From assembly GCF_037652055.1 (NCBI RefSeq), contig NZ_JBBKAH010000008.1, forward strand, positions 1 to 64,000: a stretch of 64,000 bases of DNA, written 5' to 3'. Positions within the stretch are counted from its first letter, which is position 1. Every line of letters begins with the position of its first letter. The notes under the pieces are model-generated. The model was not told the DNA's origin, did no database searches, and saw nothing but the letters and a program-made list of their open reading frames with translations. Below, piece by piece: positions 1 through 9,299 of this stretch. The DNA comes from Pelagibius sp037652055 (GTDB lineage Bacteria; Pseudomonadota; Alphaproteobacteria; Kiloniellales; Kiloniellaceae). Made by a program: the position numbers and the translations under genes.

Positions 1-1
1 C

Positions 2-679
2 GACGTCACCGCGCTCACCCAGTCCGGCATCAACGCCGCCCAGGGTGCCTCGGTGGTGCAGGTCGCCGACGGCGGTCTTTCCCGTATCGGTGACGTGCTG
101 CAGCGTATGAAGGCGCTGGCGGCCCAGTCCCTGTCGGGCGTGCCGACGGACAACGAGCGTGCGTTCATCGACGCCGAGTTCCAGCAGCTGGTGAGCGAAA
201 TCGACGGTATCGCCAACACGACTCGCTTCAACGGCGATTCCGTGCTGAACGGCACCGTCGCGACGACCGAGTACTTCGTCGGTACCAACGTGGGCGACAA
301 CATCACCGTCGACTTCACGAATCTGGCGAACGGTGCGGGCGTTGCCGCCTTCACGGCTGCCGCCCTCAGCGTGAACAGCGCCTCTGTGGACACGGCCGCC
401 GACGCCGCTTCCGCGATGTCGCTGATCGACGCGGCGATCGACAGCGTCTCCGAGGCGCGTGCGACGGCCGGTGCTTTGATCTCCCGTTTCGAGTTCCGTG
501 GTCAGCAGATCGCGACCTCGCTGGAGAACATCGACGCGGCCAAGTCGTCTATCATGGACGTCGACCTGGCGGCCGAGCAGAGCAAGCTGGTCTCCAACCA
601 GGTGCTGGTCCAGGCGGCCGTCTCGGCGGTCTCCCAGGCCAACCAGATCCCGCAGTCCTTGCTGCGCGTTCTGCAGTAA
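2..679 (+). CDS. Flagellin, C-terminal part (5' end outside window)
   Basis: This is the 3' part of a flagellin gene, the filament subunit exported by the flagellar type III system. The open frame runs in from the left edge. The visible protein has the conserved helical D1 segment (LSRIGDVLQRMKALAAQS, then DAEFQQLVSEIDGIANTTRFNG), a short variable centre rich in Ala, Thr and Val, and a terminal D1/D0 helix ending IPQSLLRVLQ, as flagellins do. The central domain is short, which suggests a small flagellin of roughly 280-300 residues in full. flaG, fliD and fliS follow on the same strand, as expected for a filament locus. The start codon, promoter and leader, including any CsrA sites, are not visible. 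Confidence 0.95.
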   Translation, partial: DVTALTQSGINAAQGASVVQVADGGLSRIGDVLQRMKALAAQSLSGVPTDNERAFIDAEFQQLVSEIDGIANTTRFNGDSVLNGTVATTEYFVGTNVGDNITVDFTNLANGAGVAAFTAAALSVNSASVDTAADAASAMSLIDAAIDSVSEARATAGALISRFEFRGQQIATSLENIDAAKSSIMDVDLAAEQSKLVSNQVLVQAAVSAVSQANQIPQSLLRVLQ

Positions 680-692
680 GCCCGGATTGTCT

Positions 693-722
693 GGGAGGGT
701 GGGCTCTCGGGCCTACCCTCCC
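693..722 (+). terminator. Stem-loop after the flagellin gene
   Basis: An 8-bp stem (GGGAGGGT paired with ACCCTCCC) starts 14 bases after the flagellin stop codon. No T-run follows it, so it may be an mRNA 3' stabiliser or attenuator rather than a strong terminator. It lies between flagellin and flaG. Confidence 0.45.
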
Positions 723-762
723 ACCCGGTCCGGCAAGCCCCGCTTGAGGAGGGCTTTGAGCG

Positions 763-1113
763 ATGGACACGACAATCAAGAATGCCGCCACGACAATGGT
801 GGTTGCGAATGCCAAATCTGCGTCGGCGAAGGTGCCGCCGGTGGATACTCAGGCCGCAGCCCCGGAATCGGTCGAAACGACCCAGGCCGTCCAGGCCAGC
901 GGACGATCCAGCAAGCCGGAAATGCAGCAGGCGGCGCCGAACGCCGCGCTGACCACCTACAAGGATCATGACAGCGGCCGCCTGATCGTGCGGGTCTACG
1001 ACCGCAAGAACGGCGACATCCTGGTCGAATTTCCCCCGGAGAAGGCCTTCCGCAGCGTCGAGGAGGTGATGCGGGGCGTCGGAAAGAACCCGAAGAAGGT
1101 CATTTCGGTTTAG
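763..1113 (+). CDS. flaG: FlaG family flagellar protein
   Basis: This is a 116-residue protein. The N-terminal half (residues 1-65) is low-complexity and rich in Ala, Thr and Gln. The C-terminal half carries the FlaG signature: DHDSGRLIVRVYDRKNGDILVEFPPEKAF, a beta-hairpin followed by a Pro-Pro-Glu helix cap. FlaG proteins affect filament length and usually sit between flagellin and fliD, as here. A strong ribosome-binding site (GAGGAGGG) precedes the ATG. It is probably co-transcribed with flagellin. The exact biochemical role of the family is not settled. Confidence 0.85.
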   Translation: MDTTIKNAATTMVVANAKSASAKVPPVDTQAAAPESVETTQAVQASGRSSKPEMQQAAPNAALTTYKDHDSGRLIVRVYDRKNGDILVEFPPEKAFRSVEEVMRGVGKNPKKVISV

Positions 1114-1114
1114 C

Positions 1115-1130
1115 TTAACCTATTGATAAC
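1115..1130 (+). promoter_or_regulatory. Weak CtrA-like box upstream of fliD
   Basis: TTAA-cctattg-ATAAC lies 64 bp before the fliD start. It matches TTAA-N7-TTAAC with one mismatch. It is supported mainly by the same motif at similar distances before fliX, fliL, cheY and flgB in this window. Confidence 0.4.
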
Positions 1131-1193
1131 CATTATTTCTTAACGAATTTGAAGCGAAATCGGCAGTAGTCTTCGGGGATTAGGAGAAGTCCA

Positions 1194-2921
1194 ATGCCTC
1201 TGGCAGGAACAACAGGTTCGGTTTCCTTCGTCGGAAACTCCCCGCTGCTGACCGGCTCGTTTTCGGGTCTGGACACGGCTGCCATCATCGAAGCCTCCAT
1301 TGCCGTCAAGCGCATTCCGATTGATCGGCTGGATGCGAAGATCTCCGAAAACACCACCCGCATAACGGCCTTCAACGAATTCAAGGGCCTGCTGAGCAGC
1401 CTGCAGTCGGCAGTAAACGGTCTGCGCAATCCGCCGGGCTCCACCGGCATCCTGAACAACGTATTCGAGCAGAAGTCGGCCTTCGTCTCCTCCAGCACCT
1501 CGACGCCGGCGACCGAGATCCTGGGGGCCACGGCAACCAACAATGCCTTGGCGGGCAAGTATGACATCGTCGTCCACCAACTCGCCCAGGCCCACAAGGT
1601 CTCCGGCGGGACGCTGGCCGACACCAGCACAGCCTTGGGGGTGACCGAGACGCTGACCGTTGGCCTGGACGGCGGCACCACGGCCGAAGTCGAAGTCACC
1701 TCGGATATGAGCGCGGCCGACGTGGTCTATGCGATCAACGCGGTGTCCGGCACCACGGGCGTCAGGGCCTCCGCCCTGAAGATCGCCGACGGCGACTACC
1801 GCATCGTCTTCACGGCGGAAGAGACCAACAAGGCGATCCAGATCACCGGCGACAGCGGCGGCGCCACTCTGGGCGCGGCAGGACTGAACGTCTCCGCCGA
1901 CAACGGCGCAACCTTCGACACCGAGCTCACAGCCTATCAGCCAGCGCGGATTCAGCTCGACAATATCGGCACGATGATCGAGCGCGACACCAACGAAATC
2001 GACGACCTGATCGATAACGTCACGATCGATCTCTACAAGGCCGATATCGGCACGACCATCACGCTGGAGATCGAGAACGACCTCTCCGCGGCGCGCGGGC
2101 AGATTGAGGCTTTCGTTACCGCCTATAACGACGTGAAGTCCTTCATACAGTCCCAGCAGCAGGTCTCCGAAGACGGCGAGGTCGACGCCTCAGCCATTCT
2201 CTTTGGCGACAACCTGGTACGGTCGCTGGGCCGCGACCTCGGCAACGACATCGCAAACCTGGTGGACGGCCTGGACAGCGGTGCCCTGGCGACTTTGCGC
2301 GGTGTTGGTATCACGCTCACTTCTGAGGGCTTGCTCACCATCGACTCCGGGAAATTGGACACCAACCTGGTGGACAAGTTGGACCAAGTGCGTGGCGTGT
2401 TCGAGTTCAGCTTCCAGAGCTCATCGCCGGAGATCCGCTTGATCAGCCGCAACAACCTTCTGGATGTGGGCACCTTCACGATTACCGATCCTGGCGGGGT
2501 CATCAACGGCACCAACCTGCAAGTCGACGGCGTTGATGCCTTCAGCGTGCAGGGCAGCACCCTGAAGGGGCTCGCGGGCACGATCTACGAGGGAATGGTG
2601 CTGGCCTACAGCCGCAACGCCTCGGATGCGGGTGCTCTGGCCAAAGACATCACCATCACGACCTCGACCGGCATCGCTGAGCGCCTCTATCAGCGCCTCG
2701 ACAACTATATCAATTCCGGCGACGGCCTGATGACCGAGGAAGTGACCCGCCTGACGGCCCTGAACGAAACGCATGTCGACAAAATTGCGTCGCTGGAGAT
2801 CCGCTTGGTCGCCTATCAGGAAATGCTGATCGCCAAGTATTCGGCCATGGAGCAGGCTATAGCCCGGGCCGAGGCCATGGGTGACCAGCTCGAAGCCTTC
2901 CTCAAGGGCGGCGACGACTAG
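1194..2921 (+). CDS. fliD: Flagellar filament cap protein FliD
   Basis: This 575-residue protein forms the cap (hook-associated protein 2) that guides flagellin polymerisation at the filament tip. The N-terminus has the FliD_N pattern (LLTGSFSGLDTAAIIEAS, then RITAFNEFKGLLSSLQSAVNGLR). The C-terminal third has FliD_C features, with long helices ending NETHVDKIASLEIRLVAYQEMLIAKYSAMEQAI. The length fits the family. The start has a good ribosome-binding site (AGGAG). It lies between flaG and fliS, whose product is a flagellin export chaperone. Confidence 0.95.
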   Translation: MPLAGTTGSVSFVGNSPLLTGSFSGLDTAAIIEASIAVKRIPIDRLDAKISENTTRITAFNEFKGLLSSLQSAVNGLRNPPGSTGILNNVFEQKSAFVSSSTSTPATEILGATATNNALAGKYDIVVHQLAQAHKVSGGTLADTSTALGVTETLTVGLDGGTTAEVEVTSDMSAADVVYAINAVSGTTGVRASALKIADGDYRIVFTAEETNKAIQITGDSGGATLGAAGLNVSADNGATFDTELTAYQPARIQLDNIGTMIERDTNEIDDLIDNVTIDLYKADIGTTITLEIENDLSAARGQIEAFVTAYNDVKSFIQSQQQVSEDGEVDASAILFGDNLVRSLGRDLGNDIANLVDGLDSGALATLRGVGITLTSEGLLTIDSGKLDTNLVDKLDQVRGVFEFSFQSSSPEIRLISRNNLLDVGTFTITDPGGVINGTNLQVDGVDAFSVQGSTLKGLAGTIYEGMVLAYSRNASDAGALAKDITITTSTGIAERLYQRLDNYINSGDGLMTEEVTRLTALNETHVDKIASLEIRLVAYQEMLIAKYSAMEQAIARAEAMGDQLEAFLKGGDD

Positions 2922-2988
2922 ACTTGATCGCAAGATCGGGGACGGGGCCATGGTGACGACGCCCAGCAGGACCTAGGGATACGGGAAC

Positions 2989-3456
2989 GTGACGCAAGCC
3001 TACAATGCACTTTCCGCCTACCAGGCGGCCGCGAAGATGACGTCATCTTTGGGCGCCGTGGTCATGCTTTATGACGGCATGATCAAGGAGGTGAAGAAGG
3101 CAAAGGAGGCGGTCGAGGAGGGCCGTATCGAGGATCGCTTCAACGCCACCCAGAAGGCGTGCAGGATCCTGCTTGGCCTGCAATCCCACCTGGATTTTGA
3201 AAAAGGTGGGGATGTGTCCCTGATGCTCGACCAGTTCTACCACACGATCTTCCGCGACCTTCAGAGCGTCAACATGAAGAACTCGTCCGCGCTCTGCGAT
3301 GACATCGTCCGGGCGCTTTCGGAGGTGAGGGCGAGTTGGGCCGAACTGGCCGATAACGAGCGGCGCACCGGTTCGCCGGACGGGTCGGGGAAAAAGCCGG
3401 CGCCGTCGGACGACTCGGAGCCCCAGGTGGCGACCTCGGTCACTCTTTCGATCTGA
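2989..3456 (+). CDS. fliS: Flagellin export chaperone FliS
   Basis: This 155-residue protein begins with a GTG start. The first 125 residues match FliS: YNALSAYQAAAKMTSSLGAVVMLYDGMIKEVKKAKEAV, then a helical region with HLDFEKGGDVSLMLDQFYHTIF. FliS binds the disordered C-terminus of flagellin and prevents premature polymerisation. It is longer than the usual 125-130 residues because of a Ser/Pro/Lys-rich tail (about residues 126-155) that looks unstructured. It lies 67 bp after fliD. Confidence 0.93.
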   Translation: MTQAYNALSAYQAAAKMTSSLGAVVMLYDGMIKEVKKAKEAVEEGRIEDRFNATQKACRILLGLQSHLDFEKGGDVSLMLDQFYHTIFRDLQSVNMKNSSALCDDIVRALSEVRASWAELADNERRTGSPDGSGKKPAPSDDSEPQVATSVTLSI

Positions 3457-3634
3457 GACGCCGCGGCTTCGCCGAACGCGGCCGCAAGGCTGCTCCAGCG
3501 CGCCTTTCTCGCTCGGCCAGGTCCTTCTTAAAGGTTCTCTTAGTAAATAACTGCTTAATGTGGTGGACGCGCCCGCCCGAGGTCGTCCGGCGGGTGCTCA
3601 TGCACCACTCTCAGCACCCGCGAGCAGAAAATTC

Positions 3635-5785
3635 ATGAGTCAGCAGCAGTCTACTCCCAACGCCGATAACGTCTCCGTTGAGAAGCAGGGCAGCCAGGGG
3701 CGCCGGTCCGCCGGAAAACGCGACAAAGGGAAACGCGACGTCAGCAAGACGATTGCGATCGCCTGGGAGAAGTATGAAGACGGCCGGATCAAGGTGGCTG
3801 TTGATCTGTTCAAGCGGGTGCTCAATGCTGACCGGGGCAACCCGGTCGCGACGGCCATGCTGGCGCTCTGCTATATGCGCCAGCGCCGCTTCCAGGAGGG
3901 CGACAAGCTGATGAAGCGGGCGCTGGAGGGGGCGCCGATGAATGCCGAGGTGCATTGCGTCTACGGAAAGATGCTTCATGGCATGGGGCAGATGGACCAG
4001 GCGGCCAATGCCTACAGCCACGCCCTGCAGCTGGATCCAGAGAACGGCAATATCTATCGTGAACTCGGGGTTCTGCTGATCGATGCCGGAATCATTGATC
4101 AGGCGCTGGAGGCGCTCGACATGGCGGTCCGCCTCAATTCGCGCGACGCCAAGGCCTTCTATCACCTAGGCCTGATCAAGAAGATGCAGGGGCAACTCAA
4201 GGAGGCGGTTGACGCCTACAGTATGGCTGTGGCCCTCAAGCCGGATCTCGCCGAGGCCCATATCAATTTGGCCAAGATCGCCATCGACTCCAAGAAGTAC
4301 GATCTGGGCGAGAGGTCGTGCCTCAAGGCATTGGAAGCTAATCCCAAGCTGCCCCAGGCCCATATCAACCTCTGCATGCTGAAACGGCAGGAGGGCGACC
4401 TGGAGGCAGCGGTCCACTACGGCAAGAAGGCGGTACAGTACGATCCGATGAACGGTGCGGCCCATTCGAATCTGGGTAACGCCTATATGGATCAGCATCG
4501 CCACCGCGAGGCCTTGATCTGCTTTCGCAAGGCAATGGAATTCGAGCCGAGCTTTTCAACCAGCTATTTCAACTGCGCCAATGCCATGCGCCTGCTGCAT
4601 GAGCTCGACAAGGCCAAGGCCCATTACGACAAGGCGATCGAGATTGATCCGGCTCGCGGCGAGTTCATCCACAACATGGCCCTGGTGTACGTGGAGCAGG
4701 GACGCCACAAGGAGGCACTGGAATGCTTCCGCAAGGCCGTTGAGCTGGAGCCGAACGAGCCGGCCCTGCAGTTCTCGCTTGCGCGCTCCTTGTGGCGCAA
4801 CGAGATGTTCGAAGAGTCTTGGAAGTACTTCGACGGCGGCATGAAGGCCAAGCTGAGAAAGCCGTTCCGTATCTTCCGCAAGCCCCGCTGGCAGGGTGAG
4901 GATATCTCCGACAAGCGCATCCTGGTTTGGCGCGAACAGGGTATCGGTGACGAAATCGACTTCAGTCGCCGCTACGGCCATGTCATCGGCGTGTCCGGCG
5001 GCATGGTGATCGAGGCCGACAAGCGCCTGGTGCCGATCTTCCAGCGCAACTTTCCGACGGCCACCGTCCTGCCGGAACACCTCGACTCCAGGACGGATGC
5101 TGCGCGCGAGGATTGCGATGTCCATCTGCCGGCCGGCAACTTGCTGCAGTACTTCCCCTACGACGCCGAAGAACTGGCGATGAAGAAGAACTACCCGACA
5201 GACGACATCGAGGCGGCTGCGGCTTGCGGTGTGCGCAGCCGGAATGCCAAGAAATTTCTGCAGCCGGACCCGGCGCTGGTGGCCCAGATGGCCGAACGCG
5301 TGGCGGCGCTGCCGGAGGGCTTCAGGCTTGGGATCTGCTGGCGAAGCGGCTTCTCGCACCGTGACCGCGACATCCACTACACGAAGCTCGAAATGTGGGA
5401 GCCGATCTTCCGCATTCCCGGTCTCGTCTTCGTGAACCTCTTCTACGAGAAGTGCGAGGAGGAGATCGCCCGGGCGGAAGAGCGCTTCGGCATCAAGATC
5501 CACCGCTGGGACGACATCGACCTCAGGAACGACATGGAGGCGGCCTTCGCCCTGACCACCCAGGTGGACATGCTGTTGTCGACCGCCTCCTCGCCGAGCC
5601 GCATCGCCGAGGCGGTGGGCAAAGAGGTTTGGCTGATGACGGCCGGTGGACGCTGCGTGAATCAGCCGCCGACAGGCGAATACGGCGTGCCGCACCACCT
5701 CCACTGGGCGCGCCACTGGACCGAACCCTGGTCGGTGCTGATGGAGCGCATCGCCCGCGCGCTGGAGGCCCGCCTGAAGGCCTGA
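3635..5785 (+). CDS. TPR protein with glycosyltransferase-like C-terminal domain
   Basis: This is a protein of about 716 residues. Residues about 35-400 are some ten tandem TPR units, for example AANAYSHALQLDPENGNIYRELG and EALICFRKAMEFEPS. The C-terminal part has the pattern of TPR-linked glycosyltransferases related to GT9/GT41: WREQGIGDEIDFSRRYG, LGICWRSGFSH and a late DMLLSTASSPSRIAEAVGKEVW. Its place directly after fliD and fliS suggests flagellin glycosylation, which is inference. I chose the ATG at 3635 because the upstream in-frame GTG (3560) adds a Pro/Ala-rich stretch unlike the family. The substrate cannot be read from the sequence. Confidence 0.8.
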   Translation: MSQQQSTPNADNVSVEKQGSQGRRSAGKRDKGKRDVSKTIAIAWEKYEDGRIKVAVDLFKRVLNADRGNPVATAMLALCYMRQRRFQEGDKLMKRALEGAPMNAEVHCVYGKMLHGMGQMDQAANAYSHALQLDPENGNIYRELGVLLIDAGIIDQALEALDMAVRLNSRDAKAFYHLGLIKKMQGQLKEAVDAYSMAVALKPDLAEAHINLAKIAIDSKKYDLGERSCLKALEANPKLPQAHINLCMLKRQEGDLEAAVHYGKKAVQYDPMNGAAHSNLGNAYMDQHRHREALICFRKAMEFEPSFSTSYFNCANAMRLLHELDKAKAHYDKAIEIDPARGEFIHNMALVYVEQGRHKEALECFRKAVELEPNEPALQFSLARSLWRNEMFEESWKYFDGGMKAKLRKPFRIFRKPRWQGEDISDKRILVWREQGIGDEIDFSRRYGHVIGVSGGMVIEADKRLVPIFQRNFPTATVLPEHLDSRTDAAREDCDVHLPAGNLLQYFPYDAEELAMKKNYPTDDIEAAAACGVRSRNAKKFLQPDPALVAQMAERVAALPEGFRLGICWRSGFSHRDRDIHYTKLEMWEPIFRIPGLVFVNLFYEKCEEEIARAEERFGIKIHRWDDIDLRNDMEAAFALTTQVDMLLSTASSPSRIAEAVGKEVWLMTAGGRCVNQPPTGEYGVPHHLHWARHWTEPWSVLMERIARALEARLKA

Positions 5786-5807
5786 GGTGCAGAGTGTGAA
5801 ATTGAAA

Positions 5808-5834
5808 AAAGGGCCGCCCCAGGGGCGGCCCTTT
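5808..5834. terminator. Bidirectional rho-independent terminator
   Basis: A perfect inverted repeat, AAAGGGCCGCCCC paired with GGGGCGGCCCTTT, is flanked by A- and T-runs. It lies between the convergent TPR-glycosyltransferase and fliW genes and can serve both. The centre is only one base, so the innermost pairs must open to form the loop. Confidence 0.85.
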
Positions 5835-5859
5835 CTCTTTGCTTCCTTGATCCGCCGGC

Positions 5860-6375
5860 TTACAGCGCGTGGCGGACCTCGTAGCGGTCGTTCGGCAGAA
5901 TGTACTGCCAGGCCAGGCGGTTCTCCGTATCGATGAAGATCGGCGCCCGCATGTTGACCGAGGTCTCGAAGCTGTTGCCCATGCGCCGGAAGGTGGCGAT
6001 CAGCATGATCGCGCAGTTCGCCTGCGCGAGACCGAGATGCTGCAGGGCGGCCGCGAGGTCCTTTGCCTCGATCAGCCCGGCTGCCGGCTCGTAGGGCAGC
6101 ACGATGAAGGACAGGTCGTCCGGCTCCAGCGCCTGCAGGAGCATGAAGCTGGACTGCGTCTCGCTGGGAATCATCGCCAGGCCGAACTGCTGATAGCCGA
6201 CGAAACCGGGGATCGCCTTCGGGAAGGTTAAGGCCTGGTTAAGGTCGAATTCGATGACGCCGAAGCGGGTCTTCACCGTCTTCTTCTGATCCACACCGGA
6301 GGGAGGCGCCGAGGCGAACCCGCCGAAGGTGGCTGCTGGAGCTGCCATCCTGGCTGCCTGAGTCTCACGGGGCAT
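5860..6375 (-). CDS. fliW: Flagellar assembly factor FliW
   Basis: This 171-residue protein has a non-conserved N-terminus of about 30 residues, then the FliW fold: KTRFGVIEFDLNQALTFPKAIPGF, LLQALEPDDLSFIVLPY, and a C-terminal RMGNSFETSVNMRAPIFIDTENRLAWQYIL. In Bacillus and Campylobacter, FliW binds flagellin and antagonises the mRNA-binding regulator CsrA, tying flagellin translation to export. csrA is also in this window (30962-31222), so the same switch is plausible here. The ATG has a clear ribosome-binding site (GGAG). It is the last gene of the flgI-flgJ-flgN-flgK-flgL-fliW run. Confidence 0.93.
   Translation of the reverse strand: MPRETQAARMAAPAATFGGFASAPPSGVDQKKTVKTRFGVIEFDLNQALTFPKAIPGFVGYQQFGLAMIPSETQSSFMLLQALEPDDLSFIVLPYEPAAGLIEAKDLAAALQHLGLAQANCAIMLIATFRRMGNSFETSVNMRAPIFIDTENRLAWQYILPNDRYEVRHAL
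6228..6242. promoter_or_regulatory. Perfect CtrA-type palindrome inside fliW
   Basis: TTAA-ggcctgg-TTAA lies within the fliW coding sequence, over the part encoding FDLNQALTF. It fits the CtrA half-site spacing exactly, but no gene starts nearby, so it may be fortuitous. Confidence 0.25.
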
Positions 6376-6443
6376 GGTTAACTCCTTACTCTTGACGGCC
6401 TATTATCGCCGCAATCTGGTTACGAAATCGCTATTTCGCCGAC

Positions 6444-7364
6444 TTATCTCAAATAGTTCAGCAGGCTCAACTGGCTGATCCTGGACAGCGCGAGGTAGGA
6501 GGCCTGCAGCTGCACCTCGTCCTGGGCCAGGCGCGTCGTGGCCTCGGCCACGTCGATGTCTTCCAGGGTGGAGACCAGGTTGGTCGAGTAGGTCAGGTAG
6601 TCCTCGTGGCCGGACTTGGCGGATTCCAGGACCTTGGAACTGGCGCCGATGCGGCCGCGGATGTCACTGAGGCCATCGACGGCCGACTTCATCAGGCTGT
6701 AGGCCTGCTCCAGAACCGCGTCGTCCTGGTTGGCGCCAGCATAGTCCATGTAGGAGAGCGCGCGCAGCAGCTCCTCGAATGCCGGCTCGTCGGCGGTGAT
6801 GCCGTAGGGCGTCTCGAAGGTTTCGGCGCTGCGTACGGTCATCTGCAGGGTGTCGCCCTGATAGTAATCGAAATCGGCGGTGAAGGTGCCGGGCAGACCC
6901 GCCTGCGGCGTGTAGTTGACGTCACTGAGGTCAACGGCCGGATTGTTGGTCTGCGAGCCGGAAAAGAGGAAGCGGTCCTCGTGCTGGGTATTCATCAGGG
7001 ATTCGATCTCGGACAGGAAGGTCGCGGCGAATTCCTCCAGTGGCACGTCGCTGATGTTGCTGCCAGACATCGCCGAGCTGAGGATGGAAAGCACCTCGGT
7101 GGCTCGATTGACCATCGTTCCGACCGAGGACTCCATGATGCTGAGGCGTGTGACGGCGGTATCGATGTTGCGGTTGAACTGCTGGGTCCGCGCCACCGAG
7201 CGCTCGACGTTGACCAGTTCGCTCGACTTCGTGGCGATGGACGAATAGAACTGCGCCTGCTTGCCGCTGGCGATCTGGATCTGGCGCTCGGCAAGACTGC
7301 TCTGCGTACGCATGGCAAAGGACTGCGTCAGAGTATGCTGGGCGTAGTTGGCAACGCGAAACAT
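6444..7364 (-). CDS. flgL: Hook-filament junction protein FlgL (HAP3)
   Basis: This 306-residue protein joins hook to filament together with FlgK. The N-terminus (MFRVANYAQHTLTQSFAMRTQSSLAERQIQIASGK) and C-terminus (ATTRLAQDEVQLQASYLALSRISQLSLLNYLR) are flagellin-like D0/D1 helices. The DRFLFSGSQTNNPAVDL segment is characteristic of FlgL. It lies 15 bp after flgK in the same operon and upstream of fliW. Confidence 0.95.
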   Translation of the reverse strand: MFRVANYAQHTLTQSFAMRTQSSLAERQIQIASGKQAQFYSSIATKSSELVNVERSVARTQQFNRNIDTAVTRLSIMESSVGTMVNRATEVLSILSSAMSGSNISDVPLEEFAATFLSEIESLMNTQHEDRFLFSGSQTNNPAVDLSDVNYTPQAGLPGTFTADFDYYQGDTLQMTVRSAETFETPYGITADEPAFEELLRALSYMDYAGANQDDAVLEQAYSLMKSAVDGLSDIRGRIGASSKVLESAKSGHEDYLTYSTNLVSTLEDIDVAEATTRLAQDEVQLQASYLALSRISQLSLLNYLR

Positions 7365-7379
7365 GACCGCCTCCTAACC

Positions 7380-9248
7380 TCAGGCCAGGCTGAACAGGGT
7401 GTCGAACATCTCGTCCACTGCCTGGATCAGGCGGGCCGAGGCGTTGTAGGCATTCTGGAAGATCGTCATGTTGGCGAGTTCCTCGTCCAGGTTGACGCCG
7501 GCCTCCGACTGGTACTGGGCCTGCAGGTTTTCGAAGAAGAAAGTTTGGTACTCCAGCGTGCTGTCCGCGGCCGCGGCCTGCGAGGCATTGAATGACAGGA
7601 TGACGCCGGCATAGCCCGAAAAGGTGGTGCTGACCGCCGAGGGGCCGTTGGCGACGCTGGCATAGTCGAAGTTCTCGCCAAAGGCATCCGCCAGCTGCTG
7701 GGCGATCTCGTTGTCGCCGACGCCGAGCGTCAGGTTCGGCGCCGTTCCGCGCAGCATGCCGCGCGACAGGTAGGAGGGGTCGTCCACGATCGACTGGCGC
7801 ACCTGAACGGTGCTCGAAATGCCGCTCTGGCTGCCCTGGTTCTCCAAGGTCAAGACGCCGCCGGTGAGCGACGGGGTCTCGAAGAGATCGTTGAGGCCGA
7901 AGAAGTTGGAGAAGCCGAGATAGTTCTCGGTGGCCGTGTCGCCGTCGGCGTCGAAGGTGATGGTCGCATCGCCCGAATCGGCGGCCGGGCCGTTGTCGAG
8001 GATCGCCAGGCGGTAGCCGGGTTCCAGCTTGATCTCCATGCGATCGGTATTCCACGCCGCGGTGCCGTAGCCCGGCGCCGTGGTCAGATAGCCGTCGATG
8101 GCGGCAAGGACGGCGTTCGGCGTGGTGCCGCCGGCGGCGATGGTCATCGGCGCGGTCACCGAATTGCCGTTGGCGTCCAGAATGGCAAAGGTCACGTCGG
8201 AGCCGAGCGTGAGGGCGTCGGCCGGGTTGGTGATGCTGCGCGAGCCGTACATCGCTGCCGGGTCGGTCGCCGCGGTGCCCTGGCCGAAGGGCGTGTTGGC
8301 GCCGCGGTTGTGCACCCGGTTCACCTCGTCGCGCAGCTGTGCGGCCAGCTGGTCGAGCTGGGCGGTCATCGCCGGCAGGGTTTCGTCGCGGGTCTCGATG
8401 AGAGAGCCCAGCTTGCCGCCGCTGATCTCCGTCGTGATGTCCGTGGTGGCGCCGTTCAGGGTGATGCCGCTGATGGTGCCCGGGTAGACCTCGTTGGCGG
8501 TCATGTACGGCGTGGTGGTGTAGGACAGGCTACTGACCGAGGTGCCGGAGACCAGCGAGCGGCCGGCCTCGGTGAACAGCCGGATCTGGCCGGTGGAGTC
8601 GGTGAATTCCTGCAGCTCCATGTATCCGGAGATGCTCTTCACCGCGACGTCGCGGCGGTCCTGCAGATCGCCGACCGGCAGACCCTTGACCAGGTTGTTG
8701 GCGATCTGCGCGTTGAGCTCGGCGATCACCTCCAGCTCGGCGTTGATGACGCCCACGGCGTCGGCGATCTCGGCATCGGCCTGGCTGCGCAGCTCTTGCA
8801 CCTGGCTGCCCATGTCGTTGAAGTACTGAGCCATCTCCACCGCCTCGTTCACGGCGTCGAAGCGGTGCGCGGCGACCTCCGGGCTGTTGGCCACGTTCTC
8901 GATGGCCGTCGCCAGGTCGTTCATAGAGTTGCCGAGGGCATTGTTGTTGCCCAGCGAGCCGAACATCGTCTGCATCCGGGCCAGGTAGTCGGCGGTCACC
9001 TGGGAGGCGCCCATCGCCGTGGTTTCCTGCATCAGATCGCGGCGCAGGAACTGGTCGATGCGGCGCACGATCTGGGCCGTCTCGACACCGTAGCCGATGC
9101 CGCCCAGGGTGCGGTTCTGCTGGTCGTGGACCTTGCGTGCGTAGTCCGGCGTGTTGACGTTCGCCACGTTGCTCGAGGTGACCTGCAGGGCGGTCTGGTT
9201 GACCTGCAGGCCACTCAGGGCATTGAAGAGGGTGATGCTGAGCGACAT
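7380..9248 (-). CDS. flgK: Hook-filament junction protein FlgK (HAP1)
   Basis: This 622-residue protein is the first hook-filament junction protein. The N-terminal rod/hook signature SITLFNALSGLQVNQTALQVTSSNVANVNTPDYARK is followed by the FlgK helical domain (DLATAIENVANSPEVAAHR). The C-terminus (NLDEELANMTIFQNAYNASARLIQAVDEMFDTLFSL) is the conserved FlgK end. The length is normal for the family. It is preceded by flgN, which encodes its probable export chaperone. Confidence 0.96.
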   Translation of the reverse strand: MSLSITLFNALSGLQVNQTALQVTSSNVANVNTPDYARKVHDQQNRTLGGIGYGVETAQIVRRIDQFLRRDLMQETTAMGASQVTADYLARMQTMFGSLGNNNALGNSMNDLATAIENVANSPEVAAHRFDAVNEAVEMAQYFNDMGSQVQELRSQADAEIADAVGVINAELEVIAELNAQIANNLVKGLPVGDLQDRRDVAVKSISGYMELQEFTDSTGQIRLFTEAGRSLVSGTSVSSLSYTTTPYMTANEVYPGTISGITLNGATTDITTEISGGKLGSLIETRDETLPAMTAQLDQLAAQLRDEVNRVHNRGANTPFGQGTAATDPAAMYGSRSITNPADALTLGSDVTFAILDANGNSVTAPMTIAAGGTTPNAVLAAIDGYLTTAPGYGTAAWNTDRMEIKLEPGYRLAILDNGPAADSGDATITFDADGDTATENYLGFSNFFGLNDLFETPSLTGGVLTLENQGSQSGISSTVQVRQSIVDDPSYLSRGMLRGTAPNLTLGVGDNEIAQQLADAFGENFDYASVANGPSAVSTTFSGYAGVILSFNASQAAAADSTLEYQTFFFENLQAQYQSEAGVNLDEELANMTIFQNAYNASARLIQAVDEMFDTLFSLA

Positions 9249-9299
9249 GGTTTTCGTCTCACTTGAAGGGCGGGGAAGGCCCGCCGTTCCTCTTTCCCG

